In this document: in pieces, positions 1-5,536 of the stretch
How the letters are laid out: each line of letters starts with the position of its first letter
Numbering within the stretch: the first letter of the stretch is position 1
Assembly: GCA_029553845.1 (NCBI GenBank)
Contig: JAKPKF010000160.1
Span: 1-5,633 of the forward strand
Length of the DNA stretch: 5,633 nt
Reading direction: 5' to 3'
Origin: a bacterium
Lineage (GTDB): Bacteria; Patescibacteria; Dojkabacteria; SC72
The notes under the pieces: model-generated
Seen by the model: the letters and a program-made list of their open reading frames with translations, nothing else
Told to the model about the DNA's origin: nothing
Databases searched by the model: none
Translations under genes and position numbers: made by a program

Positions 1-1392
1 CAATTCTTTAATGTAGTTAAATCTTTTGTAGATTGGATTTGGTAAACACAATCTTAAGAATCCACATATCTTATCTGTTTTCTTTGTCTTAAAAGATATG
101 AACACCTCTTTACCAATTGAAGATTTGTAATTAATTATCTCCATTTCTAAATCTTTCATTTTTACATTTGAATCCTGTATCTCTCTACTTCGGATTTCTT
201 GTAATTTGAATCCTCTCTCTTCAATCTCTTTTTCTGCAATCTGCCTTAAATTAGTTTTTTTGTTTCCTGCAACAATCTCTTCCGAGGGTATATCTCGTAT
301 TATTCTAGATAATCTACAATATCTTGGAGTGGTAGGTATAACAGAAACTAAAACCTCAAGCAATTCTTCCTCTGTATATGGGGAGTACATGTTTTTCTTG
401 TAGAGATTGTACAGGTATGTATTTGGAACTATGGATGTAGGATATATCTTTAATTCATCAGGAGAGAAATCTCTTCTCCAAAGTTTTTTGTAATCTGCAA
501 TATCTGAGTTTACTGTAGCTTTGTAAAGATTTGGCATCCAGTGACCATGTATCTTAAATCCTCCAAGTCTTAGGAGTTTAATTGCTTTTCTAACATCTTT
601 TACTTTTCTTCCAATATTGTTTGCCTTAAGAATTTTATCGTCTAGAGATTGAATACCAATCTGTATCTTGGTAGCACCAAGTTTTCTTAAATGTATCACC
701 TCTTCCTTGGTTATTAAATCTGGTCTTGTTTCAAAAACTAATCCTACATTTCTACAGTATGCTGTTTCGTTTATTAAATGTTCTTTCTCTAAATTAAAAA
801 AAGAGGCTTCAGACTCGTAATCTTCTTTTGGAGGTATGTATTCTGTACTTTCGGGAGATATGTCGTTTAAGGCTTTGTAACACTGTGTAACAAACCAAAG
901 TTGGTAATCTTGGGGATATGCACTCCAACTTCCACCTAGGACAAGTAGTTCAACTTTCTCGATATTATGTCCAACATTTTTAAGTGCAATTAATCTATTG
1001 TAAACTTGAGCATAGGGGTCAAAGTGGTTTGTAAGAGCTCTTTGTGCACCTGGCTCTGAAGATATGTAGCTTTTGGGCATATTTGGGTCATTGGGACAGA
1101 ATATACATCGACCTGGGCATGGAAATGGTTTAGTTAGAACAGTTACTGTAGCAACTCCTGAGTTTGTTCTTGTTGGTTTTAATCTAATTCGCTCTTCAAT
1201 TGTTTTATCTTGTAGCTCTAATTCTTTAAGGGCATATACCAGTTCGTCATGACGAAACAATCTCTTACCATCTTTTGGGTATTTTCGAAGTATCTTGTTT
1301 AGGGAGTCTTTTTCCCAGATTTTCTCTTCTTTAACCTCTTTGAAGATTTTCGTTAATTCTGTTTTATATTTCTCTGGTTTAAAATATTCCAT
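1..1392 (-). CDS. elp3: Elp3-type tRNA uridine-34 modification enzyme (radical SAM / acetyltransferase), C-terminus cut by window edge
   Basis: The frame is open for 464 codons from ATG at 1390-1392 to the window edge, with no stop. By family, Elp3 uses acetyl-CoA and a radical SAM centre to install the carboxymethyl-type group on wobble U34 of tRNAs. Visible landmarks: a basic N-terminal segment with KPTRTNSGVATVTVLTKPF (72-90); the radical SAM Fe-S motif CPGRCIFC with C92, C96 and C99; SYISSEPGAQRA (108-119); LGGSWSAYP (152-160); FETRPDLIT (220-228); IQIGIQSLDD (243-252); HGHWMPNLY (282-290); LKIYPTSIVPNT (314-325); and RDIPSEEIVAGNKKTNLR (366-383). The acetyltransferase domain begins near GFLRL (444-448) and stops at the window edge at IKEL. 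Family members are about 530-550 residues, so roughly 80 are missing. The linker reads KLQEIRSREI where many archaeal and bacterial homologues have a Cys-rich CxCIRCRE. An in-frame TAA (1411-1413) lies upstream with no other start codon, so the ATG is firm. Annotation as Elp3 is secure; the exact tRNA product is inferred. Confidence 0.95.
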   Translation of the reverse strand, partial: MEYFKPEKYKTELTKIFKEVKEEKIWEKDSLNKILRKYPKDGKRLFRHDELVYALKELELQDKTIEERIRLKPTRTNSGVATVTVLTKPFPCPGRCIFCPNDPNMPKSYISSEPGAQRALTNHFDPYAQVYNRLIALKNVGHNIEKVELLVLGGSWSAYPQDYQLWFVTQCYKALNDISPESTEYIPPKEDYESEASFFNLEKEHLINETAYCRNVGLVFETRPDLITKEEVIHLRKLGATKIQIGIQSLDDKILKANNIGRKVKDVRKAIKLLRLGGFKIHGHWMPNLYKATVNSDIADYKKLWRRDFSPDELKIYPTSIVPNTYLYNLYKKNMYSPYTEEELLEVLVSVIPTTPRYCRLSRIIRDIPSEEIVAGNKKTNLRQIAEKEIEERGFKLQEIRSREIQDSNVKMKDLEMEIINYKSSIGKEVFISFKTKKTDKICGFLRLCLPNPIYKRFNYIKEL

Positions 1393-1398
1393 TATTTT

Positions 1399-1427
1399 GT
1401 TATCCTCGTATTATCTAATATTTTCAA
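1399..1427 (-). promoter_or_regulatory. Putative elp3 promoter placing the start at the ATG
   Basis: On the minus strand TTGAAA (1422-1427) is followed after exactly 17 bp by GATAAC (1399-1404), which lies 6 nt before the ATG. That geometry would start the transcript at or next to the start codon, giving a leaderless mRNA. The alternative is that GAGG (1404-1407), 11 nt from the ATG, is a distant Shine-Dalgarno on a transcript starting further upstream, for example from GATAAT (1410-1415). The spacing favours the promoter reading, but the -10 matches consensus at only four of six positions. Confidence 0.5.
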
Positions 1428-1433
1428 CATCAT
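1428..1433 (+). promoter_or_regulatory. Weak candidate -10 element for ndk
   Basis: CATCAT lies 6 nt before the ndk ATG and matches TATAAT at four positions. No convincing -35 is visible 17-18 bp upstream. An alternative -10, TAATAT (1416-1421), would give a leader of about 12 nt. Neither leaves room for a Shine-Dalgarno: the 20 nt before the ATG contain no GGAG-like run. It directly abuts the putative elp3 -35 on the other strand. Confidence 0.3.
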
Positions 1434-1439
1434 ATCTAT

Positions 1440-2048
1440 ATGAAAAGACCAAGTATTGCAGAAGAGAGGACCTTAATCTTAATGAAACCAGATGTACTAC
1501 AAAGACAGATAGTTGGAGAGATACTTTCTAGATTTGAGAGGAAGGGATTTAAAATGGTTGCTGTCAAAATGCTAAATGCTACAAAAGCACAAGTAGGAGA
1601 GCATTACACTAGTGAAGAGCAGTATTTAATAGAGACAGGGGAAAAGGCAAAGAAGGGTGCAGAGGCTAGAGGGCAGGATGTTTCAAATTGGAATTCACTA
1701 GAGTGGGGAAAGATAATTAGAGACAGGAATATTGCATATTTAACATGTGGTCCAATCTTAGCAGTAGTTTTAGAGGGTCCAAATGTGGTCTCAAGTGTTC
1801 GAAAGGTTTTGGGTAGTACAAGTCCAGCAGATGGAGATGTTGGGACAATTAGAGCAGATTACTCTTTTGATTCGTATGCACTTGCAGATGTAGTAGCAAG
1901 ATCAACCAGGACTATGCTTCATGCATCAGATTCTCCTGAGAATGCACAGAGGGAGATAAAAATATGGTTTAAGGAAAGTGAAATTTGTAATAATTATGAG
2001 ACTGTAGCAGAAAAGATTTTCTACGATACAGGTTGGGATAATGCCTAA
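1440..2048 (+). CDS. ndk: Nucleoside diphosphate kinase with two insertions
   Basis: The enzyme transfers the gamma-phosphate of ATP to nucleoside diphosphates through a phosphohistidine, balancing NTP and dNTP pools in the cytoplasm. The 202 residues carry the family core: LILMKPDVLQR (K16), HY (55-56), CGPILAVVLEG (103-113), R121, GSTSPAD (125-131), GTIRAD (135-140; R138) and HASDS with catalytic H161. Canonical enzymes are about 140-150 residues. Spacing against human NDPK (K12, Y52, R88, R105, H118) places 29 extra residues between Y56 and G104 and 10 more between R138 and H161. The Asn usually three residues before the catalytic His is Thr158. In-frame TAA (1416-1418) upstream with no other start codon fixes the ATG, and the N-terminus aligns with the family. 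The gene is divergent from elp3 and ends 1 bp from the convergent glycosylase. The kinase assignment is secure; the role of the insertions is unknown. Confidence 0.96.
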   Translation: MKRPSIAEERTLILMKPDVLQRQIVGEILSRFERKGFKMVAVKMLNATKAQVGEHYTSEEQYLIETGEKAKKGAEARGQDVSNWNSLEWGKIIRDRNIAYLTCGPILAVVLEGPNVVSSVRKVLGSTSPADGDVGTIRADYSFDSYALADVVARSTRTMLHASDSPENAQREIKIWFKESEICNNYETVAEKIFYDTGWDNA

Positions 2049-2049
2049 T

Positions 2050-2697
2050 TTACATCTCAAGAATCTCTTGAATATCTTTCTTGGATTGTTTCGAAAAGCT
2101 GGAGGAATCCTTTATACTGTTTTCGAGTAGTGTCCCTCCGTCTTTCAAAAATTTCTTCATCTTTTCGAAATCTTTTTGTAATACCTCTCTAAGATTTGGA
2201 TTGTAAAGTGCTGCTGCAGGATGATACATTGGAAAGATTGGAATTCCGCTAGGATGAGCATAGGGATTTCCATGTGCAGCTGTAATTGCAATATCTGGAA
2301 CAAATCTTGCTAAGGCATGTCTTCCAAGTGGGACTATGACTTTGGGTTGGATGAATATTAATTCCGCATTGAGCCAAACTCTACAGCTATCTTTTTCTTG
2401 ATCTGTTGGATCTCTGTTCTCTGGAGGCCTGTATTTAACTGTATTGGAGACATACACTTCGTTTCTTGTAAGACCAATCCCTTTGAGTAGTTGGTCTAGG
2501 AATTTTCCTGCTGCTCCTACAAACGGTTTCCCTTGTAAATCTTCATTTCTACCAGGGGCTTCTCCGATGAAAACAATTCCAGAAGAGGGAGGGGTTATTT
2601 CATATACTGGCTGAGTAGCAAGATCTTTTAGTTTACAGTTATTGTTTACTGCGTAGTATTCATGTAGTTCTTTTAAAGAAGAAAAATCTTTTTTCAT
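2050..2697 (-). CDS. udg: Family 4-like uracil-DNA glycosylase with an incomplete Fe-S cysteine set
   Basis: The enzyme removes uracil from DNA, the first step of base excision repair of deaminated cytosine. The 215-residue protein shows the family 4 order: N-terminal CKLKDLATQ (21-29), IVFIGEAPGRNED (41-53) with the active-site loop, GKPFVGAAG (56-64), VYVSNTVKYRPPENRDPT (81-98), IVPLGRHAL (121-129), HGNPY (142-146) and the C-terminal catalytic-loop motif MYHPAAALYNP (157-167; H159). Canonical members ligate a 4Fe-4S cluster with four Cys in a CxxC.L...KCRPP...C pattern. Here only C21 and C105 remain; the other positions are N18 and Y89 by motif alignment. Residues about 186-215 form a hydrophilic Lys/Ser-rich tail beyond the usual end. 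The gene follows the deacetylase gene by 17 bp but has its own -10-like box. No start codon lies in frame immediately upstream. Family membership is firm; cluster loss is inference. Confidence 0.93.
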   Translation of the reverse strand: MKKDFSSLKELHEYYAVNNNCKLKDLATQPVYEITPPSSGIVFIGEAPGRNEDLQGKPFVGAAGKFLDQLLKGIGLTRNEVYVSNTVKYRPPENRDPTDQEKDSCRVWLNAELIFIQPKVIVPLGRHALARFVPDIAITAAHGNPYAHPSGIPIFPMYHPAAALYNPNLREVLQKDFEKMKKFLKDGGTLLENSIKDSSSFSKQSKKDIQEILEM

Positions 2698-2703
2698 ATA
2701 TCC

Positions 2704-2709
2704 ATTATA
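2704..2709 (-). promoter_or_regulatory. Consensus -10 element 6 nt before the glycosylase ATG
   Basis: A perfect TATAAT on the minus strand is followed by GGATAT and then the ATG, so a transcript would begin at about the start codon. The box lies in the 17-bp gap after the deacetylase gene. The position 17 bp upstream (CTCTCA, 2727-2732) is a poor -35. AGGAG (2722-2726) is 24 nt from the ATG, too far to act as a ribosome binding site. If the two minus-strand genes are cotranscribed, this box could provide a second, internal start. Confidence 0.55.
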
Positions 2710-2714
2710 CCTGA

Positions 2715-4463
2715 TTAATTGACTCCTGAGAGAAGTTTTTTGAAACTTTCCATATCTCCATACGCATGTACACGGGCAAGAGAGAGTCTATTGCGAAGAT
2801 AGTGGTCTATGGATCTTCCACAGCTTGCTCCAATTAAATATCCCGCACCTGCAACTCTAGAGTATACTCTGCTATCTGCTACGCATCCAGGATATGCTAT
2901 ACCATACACAGGTTTGTCAGTTCTTGCTGCTAACATACTTTTGCTTGCATATATTTCATATGTTAGTTGATCTAAGTCTTTGAGATTAACAAAATTGGGA
3001 TGTGTTGCAGAGTGTGAGGCTATCTCCATTCCTGCATCTGACATCTCTTTTAGTATGAATGTTTTACCAATACTGGATCTGTTTGAAATGACATAGAAGG
3101 TAGCTGTTAAACCGTATTTTTTTAATATTGGAAATGCATATTCATACTGTCCGGATGTTCCATCGTCAAATGTTAGCATAACCGTTTTCTGAGATGGGTT
3201 TCCACCTTTTTTGAGTAAATTGTAAAGCTCAAGCGAGCCAATTGTTTTGTAATTATTTCTAACTAAGTAAGCCATCTGTTCTTCAAACTGTTCTGGAGTA
3301 ACATATAGTCCAGCTGTAAATTTTGAAATACCTTTTGGAGGAGGTCCAATCTGGTGGTACATGAATATGGGGACTCTTGTTGAGCCCTTACTTTGTACAA
3401 TTGGTTTTACATCATATGGCTCATTGAAATTTTCGTCATTTACAACAAAAGTTTCTGAGAAGGTATATATTGGTGCTAAATATGTTTTGTCAGAGATAGT
3501 TTGAATTAAAAGTTCAACAGGTTGTTGTGTATCTAAGGTATTTAATCTTGGGTTAGAAAGAATATCTTTAAGTGGGATGCTAGTGCCATTCGAATCTTCC
3601 AATTCCTGAACATACTGTTTGAGTGTATTGATTTTGTAGAGTATCTCTTTGTTATCTAACTTTGCTTGGGTATATACCTCAGTTAGAAATGTGAGCATGT
3701 AGTCAATTTTAGAAAGTTGAGTTTTCTCTACATTGAAATATGTAGCCCCTGTGTATGTATCGTTTAGAGAGGATTCTACATCAGTAGTCTCCATCTTCTC
3801 TGTAGAGATATATTTGTTGTATGTTTTGTTTAGAAATGTTGTGTATGTATTATCTTCTGTAATTTCTTTCGAAGAGAGTAACCATTTAGAGAGAATTGAA
3901 AAATCTGAAATGCCAGAGATGTTTTCTATGTTAGTATCATTGTGAAAATAGATGTCGTTTGCAAATATCTTTGACAGTTCTTCTGATACAGAGGGTAGAG
4001 TGTTTAAAGAATTAAATTTATTTGCAATATTTTGGAGCTGAGTAAGAAAATATATGTCGACGTATTGTTGAGGAATTAGTATATTTAGATTGTTGTCATA
4101 AATATCTGTATAGAGTTCAGTTGCTGTTTTATTCTCTGTCTTGTGTGTAGTTGTAGAATATCTCAATAATTGTGTTTTTTCATGTTGAGTTAGATTTCCA
4201 TACTGTTTTGTAAAGATGGAATACTCCTTTGGAAGTGTATTTAAAGATGGAAGAGGAGTGATTTCTGTTATCTCAGGTTGTTGGTAGGCAAGTTTGGAAG
4301 TATCAAAAGTAAAGGTTATTAGAGGTGCATTTGCGATTATCTCTTGGATAGGTGGTTTAAGGAAGTATGCTGTAGCAAGGGTAAGCTCTATGCCAAAAAG
4401 AAAGAGAATAGATATCAAAAGAATATCCAAAAGGTTTGGTTTAGCTTTTTTCTTCTTGGGCAT
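2715..4463 (-). CDS. Membrane-anchored polysaccharide deacetylase (NodB-type domain, carbohydrate esterase 4-like) with a large unknown outer region
   Basis: The 582-residue protein probably removes acetyl groups from a cell-surface polysaccharide such as peptidoglycan or an exopolysaccharide; the substrate cannot be read from sequence. A basic start MPKKKKAK and one hydrophobic segment (about 11-34) predict an uncleaved signal anchor with the rest outside the cell. Residues about 35-360 are Thr/Asn/Tyr-rich, hydrophilic and partly helical-looking (for example 245-290), and I recognise no domain in them. The catalytic domain starts at VPIFMYHQIG (364-373). It has LTFDDG (430-435; D433, D434), the metal-binding HSATH (H484, H488), AYPGC (523-527) and a late RVHAYGD (H566). 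The AYPGC motif differs from the common AYPYG, and C527 with C548 could form a disulfide. No alternative start codon lies in frame before a TAG upstream. Function class is firm; the anchor topology is inferred. Confidence 0.9.
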   Translation of the reverse strand: MPKKKKAKPNLLDILLISILFLFGIELTLATAYFLKPPIQEIIANAPLITFTFDTSKLAYQQPEITEITPLPSLNTLPKEYSIFTKQYGNLTQHEKTQLLRYSTTTHKTENKTATELYTDIYDNNLNILIPQQYVDIYFLTQLQNIANKFNSLNTLPSVSEELSKIFANDIYFHNDTNIENISGISDFSILSKWLLSSKEITEDNTYTTFLNKTYNKYISTEKMETTDVESSLNDTYTGATYFNVEKTQLSKIDYMLTFLTEVYTQAKLDNKEILYKINTLKQYVQELEDSNGTSIPLKDILSNPRLNTLDTQQPVELLIQTISDKTYLAPIYTFSETFVVNDENFNEPYDVKPIVQSKGSTRVPIFMYHQIGPPPKGISKFTAGLYVTPEQFEEQMAYLVRNNYKTIGSLELYNLLKKGGNPSQKTVMLTFDDGTSGQYEYAFPILKKYGLTATFYVISNRSSIGKTFILKEMSDAGMEIASHSATHPNFVNLKDLDQLTYEIYASKSMLAARTDKPVYGIAYPGCVADSRVYSRVAGAGYLIGASCGRSIDHYLRNRLSLARVHAYGDMESFKKLLSGVN

Positions 4464-4469
4464 ATCTAG

Positions 4470-4475
4470 ATAATA
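4470..4475 (-). promoter_or_regulatory. -10-like element 6 nt before the deacetylase ATG
   Basis: TATTAT on the minus strand, inside AGTATATTATC, is followed by CTAGAT and the ATG. The hexamer 17 bp further upstream is GATACA (4493-4498), which shares only its last three bases with TTGACA. No GGAG-like sequence lies within 15 nt of the ATG; the nearest purine run, AGTAGG (4486-4491), is 22 nt away. This is the same -10-to-ATG spacing as at elp3 and the glycosylase gene. Confidence 0.45.
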
Positions 4476-4528
4476 TACTAAAAATACCTACTTGTATCTA
4501 TATCAAGTTCTTTTGTCTTGAGATATCT

Positions 4529-4723
4529 TTACCTAACACATTGGTTTGGTATGTTTTGTAGTTGGTTGGTGAAGTAGTGAATGGTGTTTGTGTAGAACCA
4601 GGAGAACATAGGGAGTCCAAGTAATTTTAATATATTTACAGAATTAAATGTGAAATATATTCCCAATGCTATGAGTACAAAGATAACCGTAATTAAAAAG
4701 ATTCTTGTGATTGTTTTATGCAT
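4529..4723 (-). CDS. Small single-span membrane protein, function unknown
   Basis: The 64-residue product is not recognised. It begins MHKTITR and then has one strongly hydrophobic segment (about 8-27, IFLITVIFVLIALGIYFTF), followed by a moderately hydrophobic tail rich in Asn, Phe and aromatic residues (LLGLPMFSWFYTNTIHYF) ending NQCVR. The short basic N-terminus predicts the N-end inside; the tail may lie against or outside the membrane. It fills an otherwise empty 310-bp gap, has a -10-like box 6 nt before its ATG as its neighbours do, and precedes the deacetylase gene on the same strand by 65 bp. A link to that envelope enzyme is possible but unsupported. The positional signal argues for a real gene, but short AT-rich DNA readily gives hydrophobic ORFs by chance. 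Confidence 0.55.
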   Translation of the reverse strand: MHKTITRIFLITVIFVLIALGIYFTFNSVNILKLLGLPMFSWFYTNTIHYFTNQLQNIPNQCVR

Positions 4724-4729
4724 ATCCGT

Positions 4730-4735
4730 TATATA
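4730..4735 (-). promoter_or_regulatory. -10-like element before the small membrane protein
   Basis: TATATA on the minus strand is followed by ACGGAT and the ATG. The overlapping TATAAC (4728-4733) is an equally plausible box with a 4-nt gap. No good -35 is seen. A second candidate on this strand, TATACT (4759-4764), would give a leader of about 28 nt and overlaps the plus-strand TATAAT of the methyltransferase gene. Confidence 0.35.
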
Positions 4736-4760
4736 TCTTCTGGAATTTATCTTGCCATAG

Positions 4761-4766
4761 TATAAT
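4761..4766 (+). promoter_or_regulatory. Consensus -10 element 8 nt before the methyltransferase ATG
   Basis: A perfect TATAAT is followed by TTCTTAGG and then the ATG, so the transcript would start within a base or two of the start codon. An overlapping TAATTT (4763-4768) gives the 6-nt spacing seen elsewhere. The AGG directly abuts the ATG with zero spacing and cannot act as a normal Shine-Dalgarno. A TAA in the reading frame (4763-4765) overlaps the box, so the protein cannot begin further upstream. Confidence 0.5.
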
Positions 4767-4774
4767 TTCTTAGG

Positions 4775-5536
4775 ATGGGATTATCAAAATATACGCTACA
4801 ATTCTTGGAAGGAACATCAGAATTTGTTCTTAAAGAACTCTTAGAGAAATATCCAAAAGCTAAGGTTCTTGAATCCAATAACTTAAGTATATCCTTTGGT
4901 AGTGAAGAAAAAAACATAGAGGTATTTAGGGATTTGTACTCTCCAACACATATAGGAAATAGCAATGGGAAGATTCTTAATCTCTCAAGCAGAGAGTGGA
5001 GGAAGGGGTTTGTGTCAGCAGGTATGAATCCATCTTTGGCATATATCCTTTGTATGGTAGCACAGCTAAAAAAGGAGGATATACTTCTAGATCCATTTTG
5101 TGGCTCAAGTGTTATACCAATAACCGCTTTGAAATATTTTGGTATAAAGAGGGTAATATGTTCAGATATTAGTAGCAAGGCAATATCTATGAGTAAAAAG
5201 AATTTTGAAGCAGCAGAAATAGAAGATAGTAAATACAAATTATTTAAAAGTGATATTAGAAATATTTCACTTACTAAAAAGAATGTAGAAAAAATTGTAA
5301 GTAATTTACCATTTGGAATAAGGGTAGGGGAACATAATACTAATATAGAGATATATACTTCGCTAGAGGTATTGGCTAAGAAACTATTGAGGAGGAAGGG
5401 TATGCTAGTACTCTTAACTCAGGAAAAGAGATTGCTTAGAGAGGTATTTAAAAAAGAAGATTGGAGTGTAAAGAGCGTATTGAGAGTAAATGAGGGCGGA
5501 TTATTACCAGAGGTTTTTGTTATCAAAAGAAGGTAA
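4775..5536 (+). CDS. RNA guanine-N2-methyltransferase-like protein (COG0116/Trm14-type Rossmann domain), shortened N-terminus
   Basis: This is a probable SAM-dependent methyltransferase acting on a guanine N2 in tRNA or rRNA; the target is not determinable. Of 253 residues, about 5-60 (YTLQFLEGTSEFVLKELLEKYP at the start) resemble the N-terminal ferredoxin-like piece of THUMP methyltransferases. After a linker containing SREWRKGFVSAGMNPSLAY (71-90) comes the Rossmann domain: DPFCGSSVIPI (106-116, SAM motif I), CSDIS (129-133, acidic motif II), KSDIRN (158-163) and the catalytic SNLPFGIRVG (176-185), typical of the Trm14/TrmN group rather than the NPPYG of many others. Its end, LLPEVFVIKR, is a usual beta-strand finish. 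Homologues run about 330-380 residues, and the missing part appears to be the THUMP domain. It is divergent from the small membrane gene across 51 bp. The methyltransferase class is firm; substrate and the NFLD reading are inference. Confidence 0.88.
   Translation: MGLSKYTLQFLEGTSEFVLKELLEKYPKAKVLESNNLSISFGSEEKNIEVFRDLYSPTHIGNSNGKILNLSSREWRKGFVSAGMNPSLAYILCMVAQLKKEDILLDPFCGSSVIPITALKYFGIKRVICSDISSKAISMSKKNFEAAEIEDSKYKLFKSDIRNISLTKKNVEKIVSNLPFGIRVGEHNTNIEIYTSLEVLAKKLLRRKGMLVLLTQEKRLLREVFKKEDWSVKSVLRVNEGGLLPEVFVIKRR

Noticed and set aside
206..403. 65-codon plus-strand frame
   Set aside because: It lies wholly antisense to elp3, whose conserved RDIP and VAGNKKTNLR segments cover the same bases.
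1295..1531. 78-codon plus-strand frame overlapping the start of ndk
   Set aside because: It runs antisense to elp3 and then out of frame through ndk; both overlapped genes are well supported.
2057..2071. Small inverted repeat TCAAGA-ATC-TCTTGA as an ndk terminator
   Set aside because: The stem is only 6 bp and AT-rich, it lies within the glycosylase coding sequence, and no solid T-run follows.
3733..3945. 70-codon plus-strand frame
   Set aside because: It is antisense to the deacetylase gene and has no start signal or recognisable motif.
4501..4524. Inverted repeat TCAAG/CTTGA after the small membrane gene
   Set aside because: A 5-bp stem with a 9-nt loop and no T-run on the transcribed strand; expected by chance in AT-rich DNA.
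4747..5238. 163-codon open frame on the minus strand
   Set aside because: It is antisense to the methyltransferase gene, whose plus-strand frame carries all catalytic motifs; the minus-strand product shows no family motif.
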